A stretch of 51,331 nt of DNA from an uncultured Bacteroidales bacterium (lineage in GTDB: Bacteria; Bacteroidota; Bacteroidia; Bacteroidales; UBA932), in contig CAJOIQ010000009.1 of NCBI GenBank assembly GCA_905234795.1, positions 1-51,331 of the forward strand. Reading direction: 5' to 3'. This document shows, piece by piece, positions 31,920 to 41,743 of the stretch; the first letter of the stretch is position 1; every line of letters starts with the position of its first letter. The notes below the pieces were generated by a model. That model did not search any database and had not been told where the DNA came from. It saw only the letters and a program-made list of their open reading frames with translations. The translations under genes and the position numbers were made by a program.

Positions 31920-32945
31920 ATGTCTGAATATCATATCCCTGTGCTCCTGACGGAAAGCATTTCCGCTCTGGTCACAAATCCCCACGGTACATATGCCGAT
32001 GCCACTTTCGGAGGCGGTGGACACACCGCTCTCCTACTTTCACGCTTATCCGATGGCGGCAGAGTCATCGCCTTCGATCGTGACATCGATGCCATAGCCC
32101 GGGCTCCCAAAGACCCGCGGCTCACCCTTATCCACAACAACTTCCGTTTCATCGAAAACTACGCCGCGATGTTGGAAGCCGGTCAAGGTCTCTTCGAAGG
32201 ACTGACAAGGCGCTCTGCAGAGCGCCCGGCGGAGCCGCAGGGGATAATAGGGGGCAGCGCCCCCTCAAGCAAACCGGATGGCGGCGAACACGCAGTGTTC
32301 GACGGCATCCTGGCCGATTTAGGGGTAAGCTCCCACCAGTTCGACACCGCCGAACGCGGGTTCAGTTTCCGTTTCGAGGAAGCGCCGCTGGACATGCGCA
32401 TGAACCAGGAGGCCAAATTGACGGCGGAAGAAGTGGTAAACAGTTACCCCGAGGCCGACCTGGAGCGCATCCTGCGCCTGTACGGAGAGGTGGACGGAGC
32501 CCGCAACATGGCCCGCCTTATTGCCGAGGCCCGCGGCAAGCAGGCCCTCCACACCACCGGAGACCTGGACCGCGCCATCGGCCGCATGCTCCCCAAGGGT
32601 GCCGAGCACAAAGTGCTGGCCAAGGTGTACCAGGCCCTTCGCATCGAAGTGAATCAGGAAATGCGCTCGCTGGAGAAATTCCTGGAGGGCGCGGCCCGCA
32701 GCCTGAAGCCGGGAGGCCGGCTGGTGGTCATCACCTACCACAGCCTGGAGGACCGCATGGTGAAGAACTTCATCAAGACCGGAAACGTGGAAGGACAGGA
32801 GCAGAAAGACATCTTCGGCCGCAGCGAAACTCCCCTGGAGGCCGTGAACCGCAAGCCCATCGTGCCGGAAGAAAGTGAGATTTCCGGAAACACCCGCGCC
32901 CGCAGCGCGAAGCTCCGGATAGCCGAAAGGAGGGACGTGAAATGA
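31920..32945 (+). CDS. rsmH: 16S rRNA (cytosine(1402)-N(4))-methyltransferase, with in-frame insert
   Basis: A 341-residue SAM methyltransferase (MraW) modifying C1402 of 16S rRNA. SAM-binding ADATFGGGGHTALLLSRL is near 22-39; DGILADLGVSSHQFDTAERGFSF follows near 127-149; the C-terminal GGRLVVITYHSLEDRMVKNF is near 263-282. About 30-40 residues longer than usual: residues about 97-127, just before DGILADLG, are encoded by a run of palindromes (32209-32300) and look inserted into the otherwise complete domain. It overlaps ftsL by ATGA. Confidence 0.95.
   Translation: MSEYHIPVLLTESISALVTNPHGTYADATFGGGGHTALLLSRLSDGGRVIAFDRDIDAIARAPKDPRLTLIHNNFRFIENYAAMLEAGQGLFEGLTRRSAERPAEPQGIIGGSAPSSKPDGGEHAVFDGILADLGVSSHQFDTAERGFSFRFEEAPLDMRMNQEAKLTAEEVVNSYPEADLERILRLYGEVDGARNMARLIAEARGKQALHTTGDLDRAIGRMLPKGAEHKVLAKVYQALRIEVNQEMRSLEKFLEGAARSLKPGGRLVVITYHSLEDRMVKNFIKTGNVEGQEQKDIFGRSETPLEAVNRKPIVPEESEISGNTRARSAKLRIAERRDVK
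32209..32300. repeat. Run of four hairpins inside rsmH
   Basis: An 18-bp perfect palindrome GGCGCTCTGCAGAGCGCC at 32209-32226; CGGC-GGA-GCCG at 32227-32237; GGGGGC-AGC-GCCCCC around 32250-32264 (3-nt loop); GAACAC-GCA-GTGTTC at 32286-32300. They encode the extra segment of RsmH in frame. Confidence 0.75.
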
Positions 32946-33283
32946 GTTTCAGAAGTTTCTGGCATTCCATCGGCAACACCTTCCGGGCCATCCGCAGCGG
33001 AGAACTGCTGCTACGCATCCGGGCCGACAAATACTACATGCACATCATGTACCTTTTCCTGCTGATGTGGATGACCATCGCCCTGAGCCTGCAGGTGGAC
33101 AAAACCCTGGCCCGCGTGGGAGACAACAAGGTGACCCTGGAAAAGCTGCGCATCCACCATGCCGAGAAAGAGGCCGCCCTGGTAAAGCTGCACAGCGCGT
33201 CGGCGGCGCAGATCCGCCTGAAAGAACTGGGTTCGGAAGCCACGCTTCCCAGTGAACCCGCAACCATTATCAAACGCAAATGA
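32942..33283 (+). CDS. ftsL: FtsL-like cell-division protein
   Basis: A 113-residue bitopic protein between rsmH and ftsI, the position of ftsL. A short cytosolic part with basic residues is followed by one membrane helix at about 32-50 (YMHIMYLFLLMWMTIALSLQV) and a periplasmic coiled-coil-like helix (VTLEKLRIHHAEKEAALVKL). Bacteroidetes FtsL is poorly conserved in sequence; position, size and topology carry the call. Overlaps rsmH and ftsI by 4 bp each. In E. coli FtsL works with FtsB and FtsQ; no FtsB is in the operon. Confidence 0.8.
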   Translation: MSFRSFWHSIGNTFRAIRSGELLLRIRADKYYMHIMYLFLLMWMTIALSLQVDKTLARVGDNKVTLEKLRIHHAEKEAALVKLHSASAAQIRLKELGSEATLPSEPATIIKRK

Positions 33284-35193
33284 GGGAACAGAGTGAAATA
33301 AAGGATGACATCGTCGGCCGCGACCGGATACACGTGGTGATGTTCTTCCTGTCCCTCATCTTCATGGTGCTGGGCATTCTGATTCTGGTGTGGATTGTGA
33401 AAATCCAGACCACCTACACCGTTGACCCGCGCGTAATAGGCCTCTTCCGCCCCGTGGAACAGAAACACGTGGACCAGCCCGTGCGCGGCAAGATCCTGGC
33501 CACCGACGGCCGTCCGCTGGCCATATCGGCCCCGCTGTATGACCTTTACATGGACTGCACCGTGCGCAAGGCCGAATATGCCGAGGATGGCAAGGAGGAG
33601 AAAGAACTGGCCTGGCGGAACAAGGCCCGCGAACTGGCCCACTACCTGAGCGCCGAATTCCGCGACAGGAGTGCCGATGAATATGCCAGCCTCATCCTGG
33701 GCGGCCGTGACAAGGGCAACCGTTATCTACGCATCCAGCGCAACCTGGACCTGAGCACCATCCAGCGCGTGAGAACCTTCCCTTTGTATAAGGAAGGCCC
33801 TTACACCGGCGGCATCATCGTGGAAGAGCACGAGGAGCGCATCTACCCTTACGATTCCCTGGCCCGCCGTGTCATCGGCTATGTGAAAGAGCAGAACCGC
33901 ATCGGCCTGGAATCCAGCTTTGACGCCGAACTCCACGGCACCGAGGGCTATGAATGGCGCCGCGTGACGGACAAGAAACGCTGGATCCGGGATCTGGATT
34001 CCGCTGCGGTGAAAGTGCAGGACGGCAACGACATCCGCACCACCATCAACGTGGACTTCCAGGACATTGCCGACAAAGCCCTGCGCGCGCAGATCAACGC
34101 CAACGAGGACATCCGCGCCGGCATCTGCATCATCATGGAGGCCAAGACGGGCGCCATCCGCGCCATGGTGAACCTCTCCCGCGGCGCCACACCGCAAACG
34201 GTCCTGTGGGAACGCGAGAACCTGGCCCTGCGCGAAGTGGGTGAACAGGGCTCCGTGATGAAGACCGTCACCTTGCTCTCTGTAGTGGAAGACGGCTTTG
34301 TCAAATCCCTGGAGCAGACCGTCCCCACCAACAACGGCCTGGTGCCCAATTACCGCCAGGACGTGCACATCCTGGATTACCAGCGGGAAACCGGCCGACG
34401 CGCCATCAGCGTGATGCACGGCTTCGAGATATCGTCCAACTACGTATTCGCTTACCTGGCCGAGAACTATTACGGCAAGCAGCCGCAGGAGCTGTTTGAC
34501 CACATCTACTCCTACCGCCTGGGAGAAGCCTTCGACTTTGACATCAAGGGACTGGGCACCCCGGTGGTGAACCGGCCGGGCACGCCGGGCTGGTCCAAGA
34601 CCACCCTGGGGACTACGGCTTACGGCTACGGCCTCAGCGTAACCCCGCTGCACGTGGCCACCTTCTACAACGGCATTGCCAACAAAGGCCGCATGATGAA
34701 GCCCTATCTGGTGGAAAGCATCGAGAAAGACGGCAAGGTGGTGAAGAAGTTCGTGCCTTCGGCCCTCAATGAGAGCATCTGCTCCCCCGCCACGGCCGAT
34801 ACCGTCACCCGGGCCCTGCGCGCCGTGGTGAACAGCGGTACCGCCACCCGCCTGAAGGGTGCCAAGCTCCCCGTATGCGGCAAGACCGGTACTGCGCAGG
34901 TGGTCCTCTCCCCCGAGGAACGCAGGGGCGGTCCGGACCCGTATCACGACGCCTATGGCCGAAAGAAGAACCAGGGTACCTTCGTGGGCTTCTTCCCGGC
35001 CGACAACCCCAAGTACACCATACTGGTCACCGTGTACTCCTACCTCTCGGCCAAGAGCTTCTACGGCGGCACCATGCCGGCCCTGGCCGTACGGGACATC
35101 GTTGACAAGATTTATGCGCTGGACAGCGACTGGAGGCCCGAACTCCACCGCACCGCCAGCGTCCCCGATATGAAAGCAGAACAGACAAAATGA
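33280..35193 (+). CDS. ftsI: Penicillin-binding protein 3 / FtsI septal transpeptidase
   Basis: A 637-residue bitopic transpeptidase: membrane helix near 19-42, PBP dimerisation domain (VRGKILATDGRPLAIS near 68-83), transpeptidase domain with S325-V-M-K328 (family STFK position; SxxK is kept), S385-S-N387, and K535-T-G. The class B PBP crosslinks septal peptidoglycan with FtsW. The last residues are polar. It overlaps ftsL and murE by 4 bp each. Confidence 0.95.
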   Translation: MREQSEIKDDIVGRDRIHVVMFFLSLIFMVLGILILVWIVKIQTTYTVDPRVIGLFRPVEQKHVDQPVRGKILATDGRPLAISAPLYDLYMDCTVRKAEYAEDGKEEKELAWRNKARELAHYLSAEFRDRSADEYASLILGGRDKGNRYLRIQRNLDLSTIQRVRTFPLYKEGPYTGGIIVEEHEERIYPYDSLARRVIGYVKEQNRIGLESSFDAELHGTEGYEWRRVTDKKRWIRDLDSAAVKVQDGNDIRTTINVDFQDIADKALRAQINANEDIRAGICIIMEAKTGAIRAMVNLSRGATPQTVLWERENLALREVGEQGSVMKTVTLLSVVEDGFVKSLEQTVPTNNGLVPNYRQDVHILDYQRETGRRAISVMHGFEISSNYVFAYLAENYYGKQPQELFDHIYSYRLGEAFDFDIKGLGTPVVNRPGTPGWSKTTLGTTAYGYGLSVTPLHVATFYNGIANKGRMMKPYLVESIEKDGKVVKKFVPSALNESICSPATADTVTRALRAVVNSGTATRLKGAKLPVCGKTGTAQVVLSPEERRGGPDPYHDAYGRKKNQGTFVGFFPADNPKYTILVTVYSYLSAKSFYGGTMPALAVRDIVDKIYALDSDWRPELHRTASVPDMKAEQTK

Positions 35194-36617
35194 ACTATAA
35201 GGACTTCACACTCATTACCGCCGACTCCCGGAAAGTGATTCCCGGGGCCCTGTTCGTGGCTGTCAAAGGCTACGCCAGCGACGGACACAACTATATCCGG
35301 AGTGCCATCGACAAAGGTGCCACCGGCATCATTTGCGAATACATCCCTGAAGGAGTTTCACTCCCCGGAGAGGACTCCCCGAAGAAGGTGGAGTTTGAGG
35401 TGGTGGAGAATTCCCGGAAGGCACTGGCGCTGGCGGCGGACGAATTCTATGACCACCCGTCCAGGAAACTCACGCTGGTGGGCATTACCGGGACCAACGG
35501 GAAAACCACTACGGTCACCCTGTTATATAATCTGTTCCGCAGCATGGGGTACCAGTGCGGGCTGCTGTCCACCATTGCCAATTATGTGGGCGACGAACGG
35601 TTCGAGACCGAGAACACCACGGTGGACCCCGTGACCCTGAACGCCCTCATGGCCAGGATGGTGGAGAAAGGCTGCGAGTACTGCTTCATGGAGGTGAGTT
35701 CCATCGGCGTGGAACAGGACCGCGTCACGGGCCTCGACTTTGCCATGGGCATCTTCTCCAACCTTACCCACGACCACCTGGACTACCACAAGACCTTTGC
35801 GGAGTACCTGCGCTGCAAGAAACTCTTCTTTGACAACCTGTCCAAGGACGCCATCGCCCTCATCAACGTAGATGACAGCCACGGCCAGGTGATGGTGCAG
35901 AACACACCGGCCCGGGTAGTCACCTATTCCGTGAAGGGACTGGCCGACCATACCGCCCGCGTGCTGGAACAGAGCTTCGAAGGCATGCTCCTCAAGCTGG
36001 ACGGAACGGAGACCTGGTGCCGCCTCATCGGCGCGCACAACGCCTACAATCTGCTGGCCATCTACAGCGCCGCCGTGTGCCTGGGCGCCGATCCCACCGA
36101 GACCCTGGTGGCCCTTTCCAAGCTGGAAAGCGCTCCCGGACGCCTGGAGAACCTGCGGGGACCCCGGAACCTGGCCGTCATCATCGACTACGCCCACACC
36201 CCCGACGCTCTGGAGAACGTCCTGGTAACCCTGAGGGCCATTTCCCGCGAGCGTCAGCTCATCTGCCTGTTCGGCTGCGGCGGAGACCGTGACAAGACCA
36301 AACGTCCGGAGATGGCGCAGATTGCCGAGAAACTGGCCGACCGCCTGGTCATCACCTCCGACAACCCCCGTACGGAAGATCCCGACGCCATCATCGAGGA
36401 CATCAAGGCGGGTCTCAGCGCTCAGGGCATGGCCAAATCCCTGGTGATCAGCAACCGGCGGGAGGCCATCCGCACGGCCATCCTTACCGCCCCGGACGGA
36501 GCCACCATCCTGCTGGCCGGAAAAGGCCACGAGAACTACCAGGTCATCGGCCACGAAAAAACGCATTTTGACGAAAAAGAAATAGTAGAGGAAACCTTCA
36601 AACTGATGCTGAAATGA
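35190..36617 (+). CDS. murE: UDP-MurNAc-tripeptide synthetase MurE
   Basis: A 475-residue Mur ligase adding the third residue of the stem peptide. The ATP loop GTNGKTTT is near 101-108, EVSSIGVEQDRV and THDHLDYHKTF are the central domain, and the C-terminal SDNPRTEDP (D-N-P-R) is the motif that selects meso-diaminopimelate, as expected for this group. Overlaps ftsI and mraY. Confidence 0.97.
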   Translation: MNYKDFTLITADSRKVIPGALFVAVKGYASDGHNYIRSAIDKGATGIICEYIPEGVSLPGEDSPKKVEFEVVENSRKALALAADEFYDHPSRKLTLVGITGTNGKTTTVTLLYNLFRSMGYQCGLLSTIANYVGDERFETENTTVDPVTLNALMARMVEKGCEYCFMEVSSIGVEQDRVTGLDFAMGIFSNLTHDHLDYHKTFAEYLRCKKLFFDNLSKDAIALINVDDSHGQVMVQNTPARVVTYSVKGLADHTARVLEQSFEGMLLKLDGTETWCRLIGAHNAYNLLAIYSAAVCLGADPTETLVALSKLESAPGRLENLRGPRNLAVIIDYAHTPDALENVLVTLRAISRERQLICLFGCGGDRDKTKRPEMAQIAEKLADRLVITSDNPRTEDPDAIIEDIKAGLSAQGMAKSLVISNRREAIRTAILTAPDGATILLAGKGHENYQVIGHEKTHFDEKEIVEETFKLMLK

Positions 36618-37906
36618 TTTATCATCTTTTCCAATATCTGGAGTCCATCGGAGCCGACTTCCCGGGCCTGGGCCTCATGCATTACCTGAGCTTCCGCGCC
36701 ATGATGGCGGCGGTGACAGCCGTACTGGTGGCCATGATTGCCGGCAAACGCATCATCGGCCTGCTGCAGCGCAAGCAGATTGGCGAGACCGTACGCGACC
36801 TGGGACTGGCCGACCAGATTCAGAAGAAGGGCACCCCCACCATGGGCGGCGTCATCATCATCCTTAGCATACTGAGCGGCGTGCTGCTGTTCTGCGACCT
36901 CACCAACATCTATGTGATCCTGCTGCTGGTGAGCACGCTCTGGTGCGGCGCCCTGGGATTTGCCGACGACTACATCAAGGTGTTCAAGCACAACAAGGAA
37001 GGCATGAGCGAGAAAGGCAAGCTCCTGGGCCAGATTGTCCTGGGCTTTGTCATCGGCCTTACCGTGTGGATGAGCCCCGATATTGTGGTGCGGGAAAAAG
37101 TGGAGGTGAAAGAGAGCATCGAGCGCACGCTGGAGACCGAGACCACCGTCACCACGGGCCGGTTCAAACAGGAGAACGTGGTGAAGAGCACCAAGACCAC
37201 CATCCCCTTCGTAAAGAACCACGAATTCGACTACCGCTGGCTGTCGCCGGTGAAGGGAACCTGGGGCTGGTACTGCAAATGGGCCATCTACGTGCTCATG
37301 ATTGTGCTGGTGATCACTGCCTGCTCCAACGGCACCAACCTCACCGACGGTCTGGACGGCCTGGCTGCGGGAACATCGGCCATCGTGGGCGTGGTACTGG
37401 GTATCATCGCCTGGCTGGGCGGTAACCTCATAGACTCCAACTTCCTCAATATCATGTATATTCCGGGCTCTGGAGAGATGGCCATCTTCATGAGTGCCTT
37501 TGTGGGCGCCCTCATCGGCTTCCTGTGGTTCAACTCCTTCCCCGCCCAGGTATTCATGGGCGATACGGGAAGCCTTACTATCGGCGGCATCATCGGCGTG
37601 AGTGCCGTGCTTATGCGCAAGGAGCTGCTTATTCCGCTGCTGTGCGGAGTCTTCTTTGCCGAGAGCCTTTCCGTGCTGATGCAGCGCACCTACTTCAAGA
37701 TTACCAAGAAGAAATACGGGCAGGGCCGGCGCATCTGGAGCATGACGCCCCTGCATCACCATTATCAGGACAAGAAGGCACCCGAGGGCCCGGTGCTCTT
37801 CCCCAAACCCGTTCCGGCCCAGCACGAAGCCAAGATCACCGTCCGTTTCTGGATTGTGGGGATTATCCTGGCTGTAAGTACGTTAGCATTGTTGAAGATT
37901 AGATAA
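36614..37906 (+). CDS. mraY: Phospho-N-acetylmuramoyl-pentapeptide transferase
   Basis: A 430-residue polytopic enzyme making lipid I from UDP-MurNAc-pentapeptide and undecaprenyl phosphate. The catalytic Asp pair is in FADDYIKVF near 116-124, NLTDGLDGLAAGTS is near 237-250 and the terminal PLHHHYQDK near 377-385. Between two helices is a phylum-typical insertion (about 156-215, Glu/Thr-rich). Length is about 60 above the E. coli protein, mainly through that insertion. Confidence 0.97.
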   Translation: MIYHLFQYLESIGADFPGLGLMHYLSFRAMMAAVTAVLVAMIAGKRIIGLLQRKQIGETVRDLGLADQIQKKGTPTMGGVIIILSILSGVLLFCDLTNIYVILLLVSTLWCGALGFADDYIKVFKHNKEGMSEKGKLLGQIVLGFVIGLTVWMSPDIVVREKVEVKESIERTLETETTVTTGRFKQENVVKSTKTTIPFVKNHEFDYRWLSPVKGTWGWYCKWAIYVLMIVLVITACSNGTNLTDGLDGLAAGTSAIVGVVLGIIAWLGGNLIDSNFLNIMYIPGSGEMAIFMSAFVGALIGFLWFNSFPAQVFMGDTGSLTIGGIIGVSAVLMRKELLIPLLCGVFFAESLSVLMQRTYFKITKKKYGQGRRIWSMTPLHHHYQDKKAPEGPVLFPKPVPAQHEAKITVRFWIVGIILAVSTLALLKIR

Positions 37907-37907
37907 T

Positions 37908-39242
37908 ATGTCCAGAGTAGTAGTATTAGGTGGGGCCGAGAGCGGCGTAGGAGCTGCGGTTTTGGCCAAAGTGAAAGGATTCGATGTATTTCTCTCCGAC
38001 AAGGGAGAAATCAAGGAGAAGTACGTGCAGGAACTGCGCAAGTGGGAGATTCCCTTCGAGCAGGGCCAGCACACGGAGGAACTTATCCTCAATGCCGACG
38101 AGGTAGTGAAGAGCCCCGGCATCCCGGGAACGGTTCCCATGGTGCAGAAGATCCGGGAAAAAGGCATCCGGGTGGTGAGCGAGATTGAATTCGCCAGCCG
38201 CTACGACAACGCCAAGAAGATCTGCATCACCGGCTCCAACGGAAAAACCACCACCACGTCCCTCATCTACCACCTGCTGCAGCAGGCGGGCCTCAACGTG
38301 GGCCTGGGCGGCAACATCGGCCAGAGCTACGCTTATCAGGTAGCCACCCGGCACTTCGACTATTACGTGCTGGAAATCAGCAGCTTCCAGCTGGACGACA
38401 TCTACGACTTCCGGCCGGACATTGCCATCATCACCAACATCACCCCGGACCATCTGGACCGTTACGACCACAAGATGGAAAACTACGTGGCCGCCAAGTT
38501 CAAGATTACCAAGAACCTTACGCCGGACGACTGCTTCATCTTCGACTCCGACGACGCCATTACCGTGGGACACTTGTCCAAGATTGTGCTTAGATGCAAG
38601 ATGCTGCCCTTCTCTCAGGAGAAAGAGGTGGAGCAGGGCGCTTTCCTGAAGGATGACAAGATTGTCCTCCGTTATGACAAAGAGGAGACCGATATCTTCC
38701 TGCAGGACCTTGCCCTGGGCGGAAAACACAATGTGTACAACTCCATGGCCGCAGCCCTGGCTGCCAAGGCCGCCGGCATCCACAACGACGTCATCCGCAA
38801 GTCCCTGGCCAGCTTCCAGCCCATCGAGCACCGGCTGGAACCCGTGCTCAGCATCAAGGATGTGCTGTACATCAACGACTCCAAAGCCACCAACGTGGAC
38901 AGCGCCTGGTATGCCCTGGAATGCCAGAAACGCCCCGTGGTATGGATTGTGGGCGGCACCGACAAAGGCAACGACTACAGCGTCCTGAACGACCTGGTGC
39001 GGGAAAAGGTGAAAGCCATTGTATGCCTGGGCGTGGACAACGCCAAGATTCACGCCGCCTTCGGCGACATGGTTTCCAAGATGGCCGACGCCCTCAGTGC
39101 CGAGGAAGCCGTGAAGAAAGCCGCCGCCTTTGCCGAGTCCGGAGACGTGGTGCTGCTGAGCCCCTGCTGCGCCAGCTTTGACCTTTTCAAGAATTACGAA
39201 GACCGTGGCGAGCAGTTCAAGGCTGCCGTCCGCAACCTCTAA
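37908..39242 (+). CDS. murD: UDP-MurNAc-L-alanine:D-glutamate ligase
   Basis: A 444-residue Mur ligase adding D-glutamate to UDP-MurNAc-L-Ala. Seen are the N-terminal UDP-binding Rossmann region (VVLGGAESGVGAAVLA at 4-19), the ATP loop ITGSNGKTTTTSL near 107-119, ITNITPDHLDRYDHKMENYV, and the C-terminal domain with YINDSKATNVDSAWYALE near 321-338 and VLLSPCCASFDLFKNYEDRG. Length typical. It starts 1 bp after mraY. Confidence 0.96.
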   Translation: MSRVVVLGGAESGVGAAVLAKVKGFDVFLSDKGEIKEKYVQELRKWEIPFEQGQHTEELILNADEVVKSPGIPGTVPMVQKIREKGIRVVSEIEFASRYDNAKKICITGSNGKTTTTSLIYHLLQQAGLNVGLGGNIGQSYAYQVATRHFDYYVLEISSFQLDDIYDFRPDIAIITNITPDHLDRYDHKMENYVAAKFKITKNLTPDDCFIFDSDDAITVGHLSKIVLRCKMLPFSQEKEVEQGAFLKDDKIVLRYDKEETDIFLQDLALGGKHNVYNSMAAALAAKAAGIHNDVIRKSLASFQPIEHRLEPVLSIKDVLYINDSKATNVDSAWYALECQKRPVVWIVGGTDKGNDYSVLNDLVREKVKAIVCLGVDNAKIHAAFGDMVSKMADALSAEEAVKKAAAFAESGDVVLLSPCCASFDLFKNYEDRGEQFKAAVRNL

Positions 39243-39248
39243 TCCCAT

Positions 39249-40613
39249 ATGCCCGAAGAGAAGAAGAATACCGGCTTTATAGGCCACATCGTCAACCTGA
39301 TGGACCGCTTCAGCGGGGATAAGGTCATCTTCCTGATTGCCTTGTTCCTGATGCTCATCTCCGTGGTTTCCGTGTTCTCCAGCACCCCGCGTCTGGCCAA
39401 TGACACGGGCAGCGACCGCGTGAGCATCATGGTGGACCAGCTCAAAGTGGTTGCCCTGGGATTCTTCCTCATCTTCACCCTGTATTTCCTGGGCCGCGTG
39501 GAGTGGTACAAGAAACTGTCCATGCTGGGCTATGCCGCCAGTTTTGCGGTTCTGGCCGTACTGGTGATGAACCTGAACCTGGGCTTTGTGAGGGCCGGAG
39601 AAATCAACGGAGCCCGACGCATCCTCCTGGTGGCCGGCAAACAGATTCACATCTACGAGTTTGTGAAACTGTTCATGATCATGTATCTGGGATGGGCCCT
39701 GGACACCTTCAAAAACGGAGAATTCAAGTGGATTCCCCGCCTGGCGCAGCGCCATGAACGGCTGGCCTTCCTGGAACAGGACATCTGGCAGAAGATTATC
39801 TACATCTACTTCCCCATCCTCTCCACCACCCTGATGGTGATGATGGGATCCAACTCATCGGCCATCTTCATCGGTGCCATCCTGGTGCTGATGGTGCTGG
39901 TGGGCGGCATCGACTGGCGGGACATCGGCTGGGTGGTGCTGGTGGGCCTGGTGGGCGTGGGCATCATGTTCGGCGCCTACAAAGCCGGCTGGCTCAAGGA
40001 AAGCCGTATCGGCACGGCCATCGGCCGAATCACCCAGGACGACGAAGCCACCATGCGGCAACTGGTGAGCAGCAAGCGCGAGTCGCTGGAATGGCGGCAG
40101 GCGCGCGGAAAACTGGACCAGCCCGTGGGGGCTCTGCTGGCCATCAAGGAAGGCGGCCTGCTGGGCAAGGGAATCGGCAACAGCACCCAAAAATACCAGG
40201 TTCCGGTCATCTTTGGTGACTACATGTTCAGCTTTATTGTGGAAGAGACGGGCCTGTGGGGTGCCATCATACTCATTATATTATACTTCAGCCTCCTGGC
40301 CCGGGGAACCCTGGTGGCCAAGATGTGCGACAAATACTACGACAAAATGATAGTGACCGGCCTCATCATCCTGGTCACGGGGCAGGCGTTCATGCACATG
40401 GCGGTGAACGTCCACCTTCCCCTGGTTCCCCAGACGGGACAGACGCTCCCGCTGGTGAGCCACGGAACCAATGCTTTCCTGGTGTTCAGCCTGGTGTTCG
40501 GCATCCTGCTGTCCATCTCCAAGGACGCCAAGGAAAACATGGCCCGCAAGGAAGCCGAGGCCCAGCCCATCATTGAACACGACGATCAGTGGACACAGAA
40601 TACTACCGTATAA
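39249..40613 (+). CDS. ftsW: SEDS peptidoglycan glycosyltransferase FtsW
   Basis: A 454-residue SEDS protein with about ten membrane segments, the divisome polymerase partner of FtsI. Typical pieces: GARRILLVAGKQIHIYEFVKL, PILSTTLMVMMGSNSSAIFIG, GLLGKGIGNSTQKYQVPVIFGDYMFSFIVEETGLWGAI and the C-terminal LPLVSHGTNAFLVFSL. The large extracellular loop carries charged residues as in the family. The N-terminus is cytosolic and acidic/basic. It starts 6 bp after murD and overlaps murG by a TAATG. Confidence 0.95.
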   Translation: MPEEKKNTGFIGHIVNLMDRFSGDKVIFLIALFLMLISVVSVFSSTPRLANDTGSDRVSIMVDQLKVVALGFFLIFTLYFLGRVEWYKKLSMLGYAASFAVLAVLVMNLNLGFVRAGEINGARRILLVAGKQIHIYEFVKLFMIMYLGWALDTFKNGEFKWIPRLAQRHERLAFLEQDIWQKIIYIYFPILSTTLMVMMGSNSSAIFIGAILVLMVLVGGIDWRDIGWVVLVGLVGVGIMFGAYKAGWLKESRIGTAIGRITQDDEATMRQLVSSKRESLEWRQARGKLDQPVGALLAIKEGGLLGKGIGNSTQKYQVPVIFGDYMFSFIVEETGLWGAIILIILYFSLLARGTLVAKMCDKYYDKMIVTGLIILVTGQAFMHMAVNVHLPLVPQTGQTLPLVSHGTNAFLVFSLVFGILLSISKDAKENMARKEAEAQPIIEHDDQWTQNTTV

Positions 40614-41743
40614 TGGAATATAAACCTATCAGAGCAATTATCAGCGGAGGCGGAACGGGAGGACACATCTTCCCGGCCGTTTCCATTGCCAATAAGCTGA
40701 AGCAGCTGAACCCGGACACGGAGATCCTCTTCGTGGGCGCCGAGGGCAAAATGGAGATGGAGAAAGTGCCGGCCGAAGGATACCGTATTGTGGGCCTTCC
40801 TATTGTGGGCATGCAGCGTCGCCTGACTCTGAAAAACCTGATGAACAACCTTACGGTACCCTTCCGCGTGCTGGGCAGCGTACGTCAGGCCAAAAAGATT
40901 GTAAAGGAATTCAAGCCGGACGTGGTGATTGGCGTGGGCGGTTATGCCAGCGCTCCCCTGCTGTGGGCCGCCACCGGCATGAAGATTCCCGCTGTGATCC
41001 AGGAGCAGAACGGATTTGCAGGCCTCACCAACAAATTGCTGGGCAGCCGCGTGCAATCCATCTGCGTAGCCTATGACGGCATGGAGAAGTTCTTCCCCAA
41101 GGAAAAGCTGGTCATGTCCGGCAACCCCATCCGGGAAGCCGTCTCCCAACCCGCCACGGCAGCCATGAAGGCCGAAGCCATGGAATACTTCAAGCTGGAC
41201 CCGCAGAAGAAACACCTCTTTGTGGTGGGCGGCAGCCTGGGCAGCGGCACCTTGAACAACGCCATGAAGCACTGGATCCAGGACGGATGTCCGGACGGGG
41301 CCGATGTGGAGGTTATCTGGCAGTGTGGCAAATACTATAAGAAGGGTGTGGACCAGTTCATGGCCGGGCATCCGGAAGTCCAGGGCATCACGCCTTACGA
41401 TTTCATCGCCCGGATGGATCTGGCCTATGCCGCGGCCGATGTAGTTATCTCCCGCAGCGGCGCCAGCACGGTGAGCGAACTGTGCGCCATGGGAAAGGCC
41501 ACCGTCTTTGTCCCTTCCCCCAACGTGGCCGAAGACCACCAGACGCACAACGCCATGGCGCTGGTGCGCCGGGAAGCCGCCCTGCTGGTAAAGGACAGCG
41601 ACGCCGTAGACGAGCTCCTGTCCACCGCCATCGGCCTGCTGCACAACGACCAGCGCCGCGCACTGCTGGAGAAAAACGCCGAAGGGATGGCGCTTCGTAA
41701 CGCCGCCCAGATTATTTGTGACGAGGTTTACAAACTGATATGA
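40613..41743 (+). CDS. murG: UDP-GlcNAc:lipid I transferase MurG
   Basis: A 376-residue GT28 enzyme turning lipid I into lipid II. The N-terminal GGGTGGHIFP is near 12-21, GVGGYASAPLLWAA is near 112-125, and the C-terminal half holds VVGGSLGSGTLN and the donor-site ISRSGASTVSELCAMGKATVFVPSPNVAEDHQTHNA. Start: ATG at 40613, sharing the A of the ftsW TAA; an upstream in-frame ATG lies inside ftsW and is rejected. Overlaps murC by ATGA. Confidence 0.96.
   Translation: MEYKPIRAIISGGGTGGHIFPAVSIANKLKQLNPDTEILFVGAEGKMEMEKVPAEGYRIVGLPIVGMQRRLTLKNLMNNLTVPFRVLGSVRQAKKIVKEFKPDVVIGVGGYASAPLLWAATGMKIPAVIQEQNGFAGLTNKLLGSRVQSICVAYDGMEKFFPKEKLVMSGNPIREAVSQPATAAMKAEAMEYFKLDPQKKHLFVVGGSLGSGTLNNAMKHWIQDGCPDGADVEVIWQCGKYYKKGVDQFMAGHPEVQGITPYDFIARMDLAYAAADVVISRSGASTVSELCAMGKATVFVPSPNVAEDHQTHNAMALVRREAALLVKDSDAVDELLSTAIGLLHNDQRRALLEKNAEGMALRNAAQIICDEVYKLI

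Noticed and set aside
34252..34263. Apparent change of the FtsI active-site motif from STFK to SVMK.
   Set aside because: Ser325 and Lys328 are kept; the two middle positions vary in this class, so there is no sign of inactivity.
35335..35385. Short G/C palindrome (GGAGT-TTC-ACTCC) in murE.
   Set aside because: Only a 5-bp stem, within what can occur by chance in GC-rich coding DNA; no insertion in the protein family pattern is evident.
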